Below are positions 1-7,514 of a stretch of 64,000 nucleotides of DNA, piece by piece; position 1 is the stretch's first letter; each line of letters opens with the position of its first letter. The DNA comes from Modestobacter roseus (GTDB lineage: Bacteria > Actinomycetota > Actinomycetes > Mycobacteriales > Geodermatophilaceae): NCBI RefSeq assembly GCF_007994135.1, contig NZ_VLKF01000001.1, positions 4,278,001 through 4,342,000 of the forward strand, read 5' to 3'. The notes under the pieces are model-generated. The model searched no databases. It had not been told where the DNA came from and worked only from the letters and a program-made list of their open reading frames with translations. The position numbers and the translations under genes were made by a program.

Positions 1-1881
1 GCCCGGCTGGAGCAGCTGCTCGACGAGCACGCCAACATCGCCGCGATGGACCCGCCGAAGCTGCCCGCCGTCCGGCAGCAGATCTGGACGCTGATCCAGG
101 CCGCGAAGCTCGACCACGACCTGGGCCTGGACGACCGGCCGCACGACGCCGAGTTCGACGAGATGATCCTGCACGTCGACGGCTGGCTGTGCGCCATCAA
201 GGACAGCCAGATCCGCGACGGGCTGCACGTCTTCGGTTCCCCGCCGGAGGGCGACGCGCGCGTGGGCCTGGTGCTGGCGATCCTGCGGGCCCGGCAGATC
301 TGGGGCGGTTCGGTCGCGATGCCCGGTCTGCGCGAGGCGCTCGGCCTGGTCGAGGACGGCTCGGCCGGGCTGCACGAGACCGACGAGGTCGAGGCGCGGG
401 CGCTGGCCCTGGTCACCGCGATGGAGGCGGCCGGCTGGACCGCCGACGCCGTCGAGCCCACCGTGGCCGACGTGCTGGGCGGGCCGCACGCGGAGGTGTC
501 CCGGGTGCTGCACTTCGCCGTCGCCGAGGTCGTGCCGCGGCTGGCGAAGACCACGGACGAGATCGACATGGCGCTGCACGCCCTGGACGGCGGGTACGTG
601 CCCGCCGGGCCGTCGGGCTCGCCGCTGCGCGGGCTGGTCAACGTGCTGCCGACCGGGCGCAACTTCTACTCCGTCGACCCGCGGGCGGTGCCCTCCCGGC
701 TGGCCTGGGAGACCGGGCAGGGCCTGGCCGAGTCGCTGGTCGAGCGGTACGTCGCCGAGACCGGTTCCTTCCCGGCGTCGGTCGGCCTGTCGGTGTGGGG
801 CACCTCGGCGATGCGCACCTCCGGGGACGACGTCGCGCAGGTGCTGGCGCTGCTCGGCGTCCGGCCGGTCTGGGACGAGGCCTCCCGCCGCGTGACCAAG
901 CTGGAGCCGATCCCGCTCGGTGAGCTGGGCCGGCCGCGGATCGACGTCACCGTGCGCATCTCCGGGTTCTTCCGGGACGCCTTCCCGCACGTGGTGACCA
1001 TGCTCGACGACGCCGTCACCCTGGCCGCGGGGCTGGACGAGACGCCGGAGCAGAACTACGTCAAGGCCCACGTGGAGGCCGACGTCGCCGAGCACGGCGA
1101 CCGCCGGCGCGCCACCACCCGGGTGTTCGGCTCCAAGCCCGGCGCCTACGGGGCCGGGCTGCTGTCGCTGATCGACAGCCGGGACTGGCGCACCGACGCC
1201 GACCTGGCCGAGGTCTACGCGGTGTGGGGCGGCTACGCCTACGGCCGCGACCTCGACGGGGTGCAGGCCCGCCCGGACATGGAGACCGCCTACCGGCGGA
1301 TCGCGGTGGCGGCCAAGAACATCGACACCCGCGAGCACGACATCGCCGACTCCGACGACTACTTCCAGTACCACGGCGGGATGGTCGCCACGGTGCGCGC
1401 GCTGACCGGCAGCTCCCCGAAGGCCTACATCGGCGACTCGACCCGGCCCGAGCACGTGCGCACCCGGTCGCTGGTCGAGGAGACCTCGCGGGTGTTCCGG
1501 GCCCGGGTGGTCAACCCGAAGTGGCTGGCCGCGATGCGCCGGCACGGCTACAAGGGCGCGTTCGAGATGGCCGCCACCGTCGACTACCTGTTCGGCTACG
1601 ACGCCACCACCGGCGTCGTCGCCGACTGGATGTACGAGAAGCTCGCCCAGTCCTACGTGCTCGACCCGGAGAACCGGGCGTTCATGGAGGAGTCGAACCC
1701 CTGGGCGCTGCACGGCATCGCCGAGCGGCTGCTGGAGGCGGTCGACCGGAAGATGTGGGCGGAGCCGGACCCGGCGCTGCTGGCCGAGCTGCAGCAGGCC
1801 TACCTGGACACCGAGGGCGACCTCGAGGGCGGCGAGACCCCGGCGCAGCAGCCCGGCGCCGGCGCCGGCGCCCAGGCCTGA
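1..1881 (+). CDS. cobN: Cobaltochelatase large subunit CobN, C-terminal part
   Basis: The frame is open from base 1 without a start, so only about the last 626 residues of a protein usually near 1200 residues are present. CobN is the large subunit of the ATP-dependent CobN-CobS-CobT chelatase that inserts cobalt into hydrogenobyrinic acid a,c-diamide in the aerobic corrin pathway. Recognisable CobN/BchH-type stretches include GRNFYSVDPRAVPS about residues 219-232 of the visible part, a SKPGAYGAGLL segment, and the DPPK region near the left edge. The tail is Gly/Ala-rich and ends in a clean TGA, followed by a strong hairpin. Genes for the later cobalamin steps lie about 2.5 kb further on the opposite strand. 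Identity is confident; the N-terminus cannot be judged. Confidence 0.95.
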   Translation, partial: ARLEQLLDEHANIAAMDPPKLPAVRQQIWTLIQAAKLDHDLGLDDRPHDAEFDEMILHVDGWLCAIKDSQIRDGLHVFGSPPEGDARVGLVLAILRARQIWGGSVAMPGLREALGLVEDGSAGLHETDEVEARALALVTAMEAAGWTADAVEPTVADVLGGPHAEVSRVLHFAVAEVVPRLAKTTDEIDMALHALDGGYVPAGPSGSPLRGLVNVLPTGRNFYSVDPRAVPSRLAWETGQGLAESLVERYVAETGSFPASVGLSVWGTSAMRTSGDDVAQVLALLGVRPVWDEASRRVTKLEPIPLGELGRPRIDVTVRISGFFRDAFPHVVTMLDDAVTLAAGLDETPEQNYVKAHVEADVAEHGDRRRATTRVFGSKPGAYGAGLLSLIDSRDWRTDADLAEVYAVWGGYAYGRDLDGVQARPDMETAYRRIAVAAKNIDTREHDIADSDDYFQYHGGMVATVRALTGSSPKAYIGDSTRPEHVRTRSLVEETSRVFRARVVNPKWLAAMRRHGYKGAFEMAATVDYLFGYDATTGVVADWMYEKLAQSYVLDPENRAFMEESNPWALHGIAERLLEAVDRKMWAEPDPALLAELQQAYLDTEGDLEGGETPAQQPGAGAGAQA

Positions 1882-1900
1882 GCTCGCGGGCGCCGCGTTT

Positions 1901-1960
1901 CGATCAGGTTCCCTGATCGAGCGGCGTCCCCCTGCACCAATGCTGGTGCAGGGGGACGCC
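1901..1960. terminator. Bidirectional terminator hairpins between cobN and marR
   Basis: Two hairpins follow cobN. The first is an 8-bp stem (1901-1908 with 1912-1919). The second is a perfect 17-bp stem (1923-1939 with 1944-1960) around the loop atgc. The flanking genes converge here, so the hairpin probably ends both transcripts. No U tract is seen, as is usual in high-GC actinomycetes. Confidence 0.75.
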
Positions 1961-2010
1961 CTCTGGTGCGGGGGGTGCCGTCGATCGGCGGCTGTCCTCG
2001 GCGCGAGCGG

Positions 2011-2457
2011 TCAGCGCGCCTGGGCCTCCAGCGCGGCGACGCAGGCGAGCAGGTCCTGCTGCAGGCGGGCGGCGGCAGGGGCCGACAGCGCGGTCAGCAT
2101 CCGCTGCTCGACCTCGGCCACGGCCCGGCTGGCCCGGTCGAGCAGCGAGGCGCCCGCCGTGGTCAGCTCGGTGGGCAGAGCGCGCCCGGCCGGTGCGGTC
2201 GCCGGCCGGGTCAGCAGGCCCCGCTCCTGCAGGCCCTGGAGCACCGCGTGCATCGACTGCCGGGTGACGAACGTGGCCCGGGCGAGCTCCGCGGCGGACA
2301 GCCCCGGCCGGTGCCGCAGCTGCTCCAGGCACGCGTACTGGGACACGCCGAGGTCCAGGGGGCGCAGCGCGGCGTCCATCGCCGTACGCAGCGCCGCGGC
2401 GGCCTGCTTGAGCGCCAGCCCGACGGAGGTCTCGAGGTGGACGGCGGGTTGCGTCAT
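2011..2457 (-). CDS. MarR family transcriptional regulator
   Basis: A 148-residue winged-helix protein of normal MarR length. The central part reads as the MarR DNA-binding domain: YACLEQLRHRPGLSAAELAR, then a recognition region with TRQSMHAVLQGLQERGLL and an RALPTELT wing. Flanking helices would form the dimer interface. It starts with ATG at 2457. It is divergent from the VOC gene at 2517, and two TGTCAG/CTGACA palindromes fill the 59-bp gap, one overlapping the start codon. This predicts autorepression together with control of the neighbour. The ligand is unknown. Confidence 0.85.
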   Translation of the reverse strand: MTQPAVHLETSVGLALKQAAAALRTAMDAALRPLDLGVSQYACLEQLRHRPGLSAAELARATFVTRQSMHAVLQGLQERGLLTRPATAPAGRALPTELTTAGASLLDRASRAVAEVEQRMLTALSAPAAARLQQDLLACVAALEAQAR

Positions 2458-2499
2458 GTCAGGAGTCTGACATAGCGTCTCGATGTCAGGAACCTGACA
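2456..2499. promoter_or_regulatory. Paired palindromic operators, probable MarR sites
   Basis: Two inverted repeats share the half-site TGTCAG. Site 1 is ATGTCAG-gagt-CTGACAT (2456-2473) and overlaps the marR start codon. Site 2 is TGTCAGG-aa-CCTGACA (2484-2499). They start 27-28 bp apart, a little under three helical turns, so dimers could bind nearly the same face. MarR regulators commonly bind such palindromes in a divergent gap. Site assignment is by position and symmetry only. Confidence 0.65.
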
Positions 2500-2516
2500 A
2501 TACTCGAGGAGATGCC

Positions 2517-2891
2517 ATGCCGCACGTCACCGGACCCGACTTCATCGCCCTGCAGGTGCGCGACGTCGCGGCCTCCGCCGCGTTCTACGAGCAGCACCTG
2601 GGGCTGCGCCGCGCCCCGGCCGGACCGCCGCACGGGGTGGTCTTCGCCACCAGCCCGATCGCCTTCGCGGTGCGCGAGCCGCTGCCCGGCGTCGACCTGG
2701 ACGCCGCGTCCCCGCGGCCGGGTCTGGGCGTGGCGGTGTGGCTGCACGCCGACGACGCGCAGGGGCTGCACGACGCCCTCGCCGCCGCCGGGGTGCCCAT
2801 CGTTACCGCGCCGGTCGACGGGCCGTTCGGCCGCACGTTCACCTTCGCCGACCCCGACGGCTATGCGGTCACCGTGCACGACCGGGCGTGA
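2517..2891 (+). CDS. VOC/glyoxalase-fold protein
   Basis: A 124-residue single-domain vicinal oxygen chelate protein. The fold is visible as DFIALQVRDVAASAAFYEQHLGL near the N-terminus and the closing strand-turn pattern FTFADPDGYAVTVHD at the end, typical of the bleomycin-resistance/dioxygenase/glyoxalase superfamily. The N-terminal metal-ligand position has Gln rather than the common His, so metal binding is uncertain. The start at 2517 is supported by GAGGAG six bases upstream. It is divergent from a MarR gene and shares its operators, suggesting an inducible detoxification or resistance role; the substrate cannot be told. Confidence 0.8.
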   Translation: MPHVTGPDFIALQVRDVAASAAFYEQHLGLRRAPAGPPHGVVFATSPIAFAVREPLPGVDLDAASPRPGLGVAVWLHADDAQGLHDALAAAGVPIVTAPVDGPFGRTFTFADPDGYAVTVHDRA

Positions 2892-2898
2892 GGTCCGG

Positions 2899-2932
2899 CG
2901 CCGGGCACCGATGACTTCGTCGGTGCCCGGCG
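2899..2932 (+). terminator. Hairpin terminator after the VOC gene
   Basis: A perfect 13-bp stem (2899-2911 with 2920-2932) with an 8-base loop lies eight bases after the VOC stop codon. It separates this gene from the next, which has its own putative -10 TCTACT at 2934-2939, five bases before its ATG. Confidence 0.65.
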
Positions 2933-2944
2933 GTCTACTGCTGC

Positions 2945-4024
2945 ATGACCACCACGCTGCTGGCGATCGGCACCCGCAAGGGGCTCTGGCTCGCGACGAG
3001 CGAGGACCGGCGCGCCTGGTCGCTCTCCGCACCGCACTTCCTGATGACCGAGGTGCCCAGCGTCGGCATCGACGTCCGCGACGGGCGCACCCGGGTGCTG
3101 CTCGGCATCCGTTCGGAGCACTTCGGCCCGACCGTCGTCCACTCCGACGACCTGGGCACCACCTGGACCGAGCCCGAGGGCGGCGCGATCCGGTTCCCCA
3201 CCGACGCCGGCGCCGCCGTCGAGCGGGTCTGGCAGCTGCACCCGGACTCCGCCGACCGGCCCGGCGTGGTCTGGGCCGGCGCCGAGCCGATCTCGGTCTG
3301 GCGCTCGGACGACGGCGGCGAGCACTTCGAGCTGTGCCGCGGGCTCTGGGACCACCCGCACCGCGCCGAGTGGGGCGCCGGCTACGGCGGGGCCGCGGCG
3401 CACTCCGTCGTCCCCGGGCCCGACGGCACGGTGCACGTCGCGATGAGCACCGGCGGCGTCTACCGCACGCGCGACGGCGGGGCGTCCTGGCAGCCGCGCA
3501 ACGCCGGCATCTCCGCCTACTTCCTGCCCGGCCCGGCGCCGGAGTTCGGCCAGTGCGTGCACAAGATCGCCCGGGACGCCGCCGACCCGCGGCGGCTCTA
3601 CGCGCAGAACCACCACGGCGTGCACCGCTCCGACGACGACGGCGACACCTGGACGTCCATCGCCGACGGGCTGCCCTCGGACTTCGGCTTCGTGATGCTC
3701 GCCGACCCGCGCCGGGGCGGGCGGATCTGGGTGGTGCCGCTGGTCGCCGACGGGCAGCGCATCCCACCGGACGGTCGGCTGGCGGTGCACCGCAGCGACG
3801 ACGCGGGGGAGACCTGGCAGCGGCTGGACGCCGGGCTGCCGACCGACGAGTACAACGCGGTGCTGCGCGACGCCGCCTGCGTGGACGCCGGCGACCCGGT
3901 GGGCGTGTACGTGGGCACCCGCGGCGGGGAGGTGTACGCCAGCGCCGACGCGGGGGAGTCGTTCACCCAGGTCGCCGGCCACCTGCCCGACGTGCTCTGC
4001 GTGCGCGCGGCGGTCCTGCCGTGA
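2945..4024 (+). CDS. BNR/Asp-box repeat beta-propeller protein (sialidase-like)
   Basis: A 359-residue protein built almost wholly of BNR (Asp-box) repeats of the S-x-D-x-G-x-T-W type: SDDLGTTW, SDDGGEHF, TRDGGASW, SDDDGDTW, SDDAGETW and SADAGESF, spread along the chain. This predicts a six-bladed propeller. No signal peptide is visible, so it is probably cytoplasmic. BNR repeats occur in sialidases but also in many non-enzymes, and the sialidase Arg triad is not evident, so no activity is assigned. It overlaps the ThiS-like gene by 4 bases (GTGA), so the two are probably translated together. Confidence 0.8.
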   Translation: MTTTLLAIGTRKGLWLATSEDRRAWSLSAPHFLMTEVPSVGIDVRDGRTRVLLGIRSEHFGPTVVHSDDLGTTWTEPEGGAIRFPTDAGAAVERVWQLHPDSADRPGVVWAGAEPISVWRSDDGGEHFELCRGLWDHPHRAEWGAGYGGAAAHSVVPGPDGTVHVAMSTGGVYRTRDGGASWQPRNAGISAYFLPGPAPEFGQCVHKIARDAADPRRLYAQNHHGVHRSDDDGDTWTSIADGLPSDFGFVMLADPRRGGRIWVVPLVADGQRIPPDGRLAVHRSDDAGETWQRLDAGLPTDEYNAVLRDAACVDAGDPVGVYVGTRGGEVYASADAGESFTQVAGHLPDVLCVRAAVLP

Positions 4025-4305
4025 CCGTGCGGGTGCTGCTGCCCCGCCTGCTCGCCGACTGCACCGGCGGCCGCTCCTCGGTGGCGCTCGACCTCCCCGG
4101 CGAGGCCACCGTGGGCGCGGTGCTGGACGCGCTCGCCGCCGACCACCCGGTGCTCGACCGCCGGGTGCGCGACGAGACGGGGGCGCTGCGCCGGCACGTG
4201 AACGTCTACGTCGACGGCGACGAGGTGCGCCGGCTGCGCGGGCTGGCGACGGTGGTCCCACCCGGGGCCGAGGTCATGGTCGTGCAGTCCGTCGCCGGCG
4301 GCTGA
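4021..4305 (+). CDS. MoaD/ThiS-like ubiquitin-fold protein
   Basis: A 94-residue protein with a beta-grasp pattern: VRVLLPRLLADCT at the N-terminus, VGAVLDALAADHP as the helix, and HVNVYVDGDEVR before the final strand. The last two residues are Gly-Gly, the feature that MoaD and ThiS use for adenylation and thiocarboxylation. The GTG start overlaps the BNR stop (GTGA). No E1-like MoeB/ThiF and no molybdopterin or thiamine gene is nearby, so the partner is unknown. It may be a sulfur carrier or protein modifier linked to the BNR protein. Confidence 0.75.
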   Translation: MTVRVLLPRLLADCTGGRSSVALDLPGEATVGAVLDALAADHPVLDRRVRDETGALRRHVNVYVDGDEVRRLRGLATVVPPGAEVMVVQSVAGG

Positions 4306-4308
4306 GCC

Positions 4309-5073
4309 TCACGCCAGCAGCAGCGCCGCGGTGAGCAGGGCCGCCGTCGCGGCCGCCTCGCCCATCGCGCCCATGACGTCGCCGTTGACCCCGCCCAGCC
4401 GGTCGACGGCCCGGGCGAGGAGCCCCTCGGAGCAGCCCAGCCCGACGGCGACGGCGGCCGCCAGCACCAGGGCGGTGCCGGGGTCGACCAGCAGCCCGGC
4501 CCCCGCCGCCGCGGCCAGGGTGAGCAGGGCGACGCCGGCCAGCCAGCCCCGGGACACGGTGCCTGCCACCGCCGATCCGAGCGACGAGCCCTCGGCGATC
4601 GGCACGTCGGCCAGCCCCGTCCGGGCCATCGCCACCCGGGCGGTGACCGCGGCCACCGGAAGGGCCAGCCAGCCGCCGTCCAGGGTCAGCAGCTGGGCCA
4701 GGCACGCCACCTGCAGCAGCAGGGTGAGCACCAGCGTGGCGACGCCGAACGGGCCGACGTCGCCCGCGCGCATCACCGCCAGCGCCTTCTCCCGCCCGCG
4801 CAGCGGCCCGAGCCCGTCGGCGGTGTCGGCCAGCCCGTCCAGGTGCAGCCCCCGGGTGGCCACGGCCAGGACGGCGATCCCGAGCACGGCACCCACCAGC
4901 GGGCTCGCGGCGCGGCCGGCGGCCCAGGCGACCGCGGTGGCCGCCGCGCCCAGCACCAGCCCGACCAGCGGCGCCCACGGCAGCGCGCCCCGCACCGACC
5001 CGACCGCCGGCATCCGCACCGCGGACAGCAGGGAGAACGCCTCCACCGGCCCGGACCACCAGCGGCGGCTCAT
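4309..5073 (-). CDS. cobS: Adenosylcobinamide-GDP ribazoletransferase (cobalamin synthase)
   Basis: A 254-residue, Ala/Leu-rich multi-span membrane protein. CobS joins alpha-ribazole (or its phosphate) to adenosylcobinamide-GDP in the last steps of cobalamin synthesis at the membrane. Family features are TRGLHLDGLADTADGLG (about residues 83-99), with the acidic DGLADTADG motif, MRAGDVGPFG, and the late VNGDVMGA segment. The ATG at 5073 overlaps the cobU stop by 4 bases, and this start gives normal family length. It is the last gene of the operon phosphatase-cobU-cobS. This is the nucleotide-loop CobS, not the chelatase subunit of the same name in the Pseudomonas scheme. Confidence 0.93.
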   Translation of the reverse strand: MSRRWWSGPVEAFSLLSAVRMPAVGSVRGALPWAPLVGLVLGAAATAVAWAAGRAASPLVGAVLGIAVLAVATRGLHLDGLADTADGLGPLRGREKALAVMRAGDVGPFGVATLVLTLLLQVACLAQLLTLDGGWLALPVAAVTARVAMARTGLADVPIAEGSSLGSAVAGTVSRGWLAGVALLTLAAAAGAGLLVDPGTALVLAAAVAVGLGCSEGLLARAVDRLGGVNGDVMGAMGEAAATAALLTAALLLA

Positions 5074-5633
5074 CGCAGCCGCTGCGGCAGCCCCGCCACC
5101 ACGAACCACACCTCGTCCGCGGTGGCCGCCAGCCGCTGGTTGACCGTGCCCAGGGTGTCCCGGAACAGCCGCCCGGCGCGGGTCTCGGGCACGACGCCCA
5201 GGCCGACCTCGTCGCTGACCGCCACCACGTGCGCCGGGCTCATCACCCAGTTGGTGACCAGCGCGTCGCAGCGGTCGGCGAGCCTGGCGAGGGCGGCCTC
5301 GGCGTCGCCGCCCGCCCCGGCCGCGTGCGCGCCCCCGTCGTCGACGGCGTCCCACACGCCGGCCTCGTCCATCAGCGCCGCCACCCAGGTGGTCACGCTG
5401 TCGACCAGCACGGCGCCCGGGCGCACCAGCTCCGAGGGAGCGGTCGACTCGATCGTCGTCCAGCTCACCGGGCGGCGCGCACGGTGCGCGGACACCCGCG
5501 CCGCCCACTCCGCGTCGCCGTCCACGACCGGCGAGGTGGCCAGGTACGTGACCTCCAGCCAGCTGTCCAGCAGCTGCTCCGCGTAGGCGGACTTGCCCGA
5601 GCGGGAACCGCCCAGCACCAGGATGCGGCTCAC
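5070..5633 (-). CDS. cobU: Adenosylcobinamide kinase/guanylyltransferase
   Basis: A 187-residue protein with a P-loop at the very N-terminus (LVLGGSRSGKSAYAE). CobU phosphorylates adenosylcobinamide and transfers GMP to make adenosylcobinamide-GDP, the CobS substrate. Other family stretches are YLATSPVVDGDAEWAARVSAH, with the His expected to carry GMP, VLVDSVTTWVAALM, and ALVTNWVMSPAHVVAVSDEVGLGVVP. The GTG start at 5633 overlaps the upstream phosphatase stop, and its stop overlaps cobS, so the three genes are translationally coupled. Length is normal. Confidence 0.93.
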   Translation of the reverse strand: MSRILVLGGSRSGKSAYAEQLLDSWLEVTYLATSPVVDGDAEWAARVSAHRARRPVSWTTIESTAPSELVRPGAVLVDSVTTWVAALMDEAGVWDAVDDGGAHAAGAGGDAEAALARLADRCDALVTNWVMSPAHVVAVSDEVGLGVVPETRAGRLFRDTLGTVNQRLAATADEVWFVVAGLPQRLR

Positions 5634-6193
5634 TGCAGCTCCAGGACCGTCACGGTGCCGTTGTGCGGGGTGACCACGGGCATCTCCGCCGGCCCCAGCC
5701 CGGCGGCCACCGCCTGCGCGGCCCGGATGGTGTCGCCGTGCGTGACCAGCGCGACCACCTCCGCCGGCGGGTCCGCGGCGAGCCGGCCGAGGAAGGCCGC
5801 CACCCGGGCGTGCAGCTGGGCGAGGCTCTCCCCGCCCTCGGCGGCCCAGTGCACGTCGGTCCAGTCCACGACGTCCCACAGCTCGCGCGAGGGGCGGCCC
5901 TCCAGCACGCCGTAGCCCTGCTCGCGCAGCTCCGCGGTCGTGGTGACCGGCAGCCCGGTGGCCGTGGCGCAGTGCTCGGCGGTCTGCACCGCGCGCAGCA
6001 GGTCGCTGGAGAGCAGCGCACCGGGTCCGGTGCCGGCGGCGGTGCGCGCGGCCAGCTCGGCGGCGGCTGTGGCGGCCTGCTGGTGGCCGAGCTCGGTGAG
6101 CGGCACGTGCGGCGTCTGGCCCTGCATCAGGCCCGCGGCGTTCCACTCGCTCTGGCCGTGCCGGACGAGGAGGAGGGTGAGGGGTCGGACCAT
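5630..6193 (-). CDS. Histidine phosphatase family protein, probable alpha-ribazole phosphatase (CobC-like)
   Basis: A 187-residue phosphoglycerate-mutase-fold protein. The catalytic RHG motif is LLLVRHGQSEWN at residues 6-17, and a second-half VALVTHGDTIRAA carries the other active-site His. It is the first gene of a 4-base-overlapping operon with cobU and cobS, which points to alpha-ribazole-5-phosphate phosphatase, the CobC step. A general phosphatase or mutase cannot be excluded from sequence. ATG at 6193 is chosen because RHGQSEWN then sits at normal distance. A TAGGCT -10-like box (minus strand, 6209-6204) lies 10 bases upstream, so the leader would be short or absent. Confidence 0.82.
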   Translation of the reverse strand: MVRPLTLLLVRHGQSEWNAAGLMQGQTPHVPLTELGHQQAATAAAELAARTAAGTGPGALLSSDLLRAVQTAEHCATATGLPVTTTAELREQGYGVLEGRPSRELWDVVDWTDVHWAAEGGESLAQLHARVAAFLGRLAADPPAEVVALVTHGDTIRAAQAVAAGLGPAEMPVVTPHNGTVTVLELQ

Positions 6194-6239
6194 CGTGGGG
6201 GAGAGCCTAGGTGGGGCCCGGTGCGGCATCCTGGCCGGC

Positions 6240-6635
6240 ATGACCCCCGCCGAACCGGTCAACGTCACCGACGCCCTCGCCCGCTTCACCGACGTCTACA
6301 GCCCGCGCATCGTGGCCCGGGTCAACGACTACGACGTCCGGATCGCGCACACCCTCGGTGAGCACGTGTGGCACACCCACGAGCACACCGACGAGTTCTT
6401 CCTCGTCCTCGACGGCCGCTTCGACGTCGCCGTCCGGCAGCCCGACGGCTCGGAGGTGACCGTGCACCTGCAGCGCGGGGACACCTACGTGGTGCCGAAG
6501 GGCGTCGAGCACAAGCCCTCGTCGACCGGCGGGTCGATCCTGATGTTCGAGCCCACCGGCACCGTGACCACCGGCGACGACGAGGGCGTCGCGATCCCCG
6601 AGCACGTCGACCGCACCGTGGGCCGCCCGCTCTGA
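6240..6635 (+). CDS. Cupin domain-containing protein
   Basis: A 131-residue single-cupin protein. Cupin motif 1 is visible as GEHVWHTHEHTDEFFLVLDG (two His, a third His and Glu as probable metal ligands). Motif 2 is GDTYVVPKGVEHKP with the final His ligand. The ATG at 6240 gives normal length. It is divergent from the cobalamin operon, with only 46 bp between the two starts. Small cupins of this kind include isomerases, dioxygenases and sugar-binding proteins, so no substrate is assigned. Confidence 0.85.
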   Translation: MTPAEPVNVTDALARFTDVYSPRIVARVNDYDVRIAHTLGEHVWHTHEHTDEFFLVLDGRFDVAVRQPDGSEVTVHLQRGDTYVVPKGVEHKPSSTGGSILMFEPTGTVTTGDDEGVAIPEHVDRTVGRPL

Positions 6636-6655
6636 GCCGCCTCGGGGGCGACTCG

Positions 6656-6661
6656 TACCGT
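6656..6661 (+). promoter_or_regulatory. -10 element, leaderless start of the Fic-like gene
   Basis: TACCGT matches TAnnnT and lies 7 bases before the GTG at 6669. That spacing places the transcription start at or next to the start codon. No Shine-Dalgarno sequence is present, consistent with a leaderless mRNA. Confidence 0.5.
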
Positions 6662-6668
6662 CGGCGGC

Positions 6669-7466
6669 GTGACGATCCCGCTGCGCCCCGGCGCCGGCCG
6701 CGCCGCCCGGCCGGCCGCGCGCGCTCCCGGCCCCGACCCGCTGGCACCGCTGCTGGACCTGCCCGGCGTCCGGGACGCGGCGGAGTCGGCGCGCGCCGCC
6801 GTCGACCGGCTGCTGGCCCACCGGCTGATGCGCAACCGCTCGGCCGAGGTGAGCACCGAGTCGGCGCTGCGCGGCGCCCGGGCGTCCGCGGCGCTCGAGG
6901 GGGTCGATGTGCCGCTCGCCGACCTGCGGGCCGGCGCGTTCGACCACCCGGTCCTGCAGGGCTCGCTGCGCGTCTCCGCCGGCCTGGGCGCGACGGTCGA
7001 GACCTGGGAGCGGGCGCCGGGGCAGGTGCTCGCCCGGTTGCACGTCCTCGCGGCTACCGATCTGGCCGATCGTGAGGCGCTGGGCCGGCCCGCGGCCGGC
7101 GCCGGGCCGCGGCTGACCGGGCTGTTCTCGCTGGTCACCGCGGGCAGCACCGTCCCCGCGGTGCTCGTCGCCGCCGTCGTGCACGGGGAGCTGGCCGCGC
7201 TCGCTCCCTTCGGCACCCAGGACGGCGTGGTGGCGCGCGCGGCCGGCCGGTTGACCGGCATCACCCGGGGGCTGGACCCGAAGGCGGTCTCGGTGCCCGA
7301 GGTGGGCTTCGTCGAGCTGGGCGCGCCGGCGTACGCCGCCGCGGTGGAGGGCTACCGGTCCGGCGGCCCGGACGGCGTCGCCGGCTGGCTGGTGCACTGC
7401 TGCCGGGCCACCGAACTCGGGGCCGCCGAGGGGCTGGCGATCGCGGAGAGCCTGCTCCGCGGCTGA
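6669..7466 (+). CDS. Rv3662c-type protein with a degenerate Fic-like core
   Basis: A 265-residue alpha-helical protein starting at GTG. Its place next to a HAD-IB hydrolase and ssd matches M. tuberculosis Rv3662c. The region near residue 179 resembles the Fic motif HPFx(D/E)GNGRxxR but reads APFGTQDGVVAR: the catalytic His is Ala, and the GN and first Arg positions are Gln, Asp and Val. Flanking stretches (ESALRGARASAALEGVDVPLADL, VVHGELAAL, GRLTGITRGLDPK) also look Fic-like. The protein is unlikely to transfer AMP by the usual chemistry. Some annotations of this family say oxidoreductase, for which no nucleotide-binding motif is visible. Function unknown. Confidence 0.75.
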   Translation: MTIPLRPGAGRAARPAARAPGPDPLAPLLDLPGVRDAAESARAAVDRLLAHRLMRNRSAEVSTESALRGARASAALEGVDVPLADLRAGAFDHPVLQGSLRVSAGLGATVETWERAPGQVLARLHVLAATDLADREALGRPAAGAGPRLTGLFSLVTAGSTVPAVLVAAVVHGELAALAPFGTQDGVVARAAGRLTGITRGLDPKAVSVPEVGFVELGAPAYAAAVEGYRSGGPDGVAGWLVHCCRATELGAAEGLAIAESLLRG

Positions 7467-7501
7467 GCGGGCGGCGGGACTGCGGCGACCGCGCCGGGCG
7501 T

Positions 7502-7507
7502 CGAGAC
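7502..7507 (+). promoter_or_regulatory. -10-like element before the aldo/keto reductase
   Basis: GAGACT lies 7 bases before the ATG at 7515, the same geometry as other leaderless starts in the window. The first base departs from TAnnnT, so support is weak. Confidence 0.3.
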
Positions 7508-7514
7508 TGGGTCC

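Noticed and set aside
2512-4020. Long plus-strand frame over the VOC and BNR genes
   Set aside because: It is a Arg/Pro-rich shadow of two recognisable genes; only its last part from 4021 is a real gene (ThiS-like).
6194-6239. Cobalamin riboswitch ahead of the cobU-cobS operon
   Set aside because: Only 46 bp separate the divergent starts, too short for a B12 riboswitch, and no B12-box-like sequence was seen.
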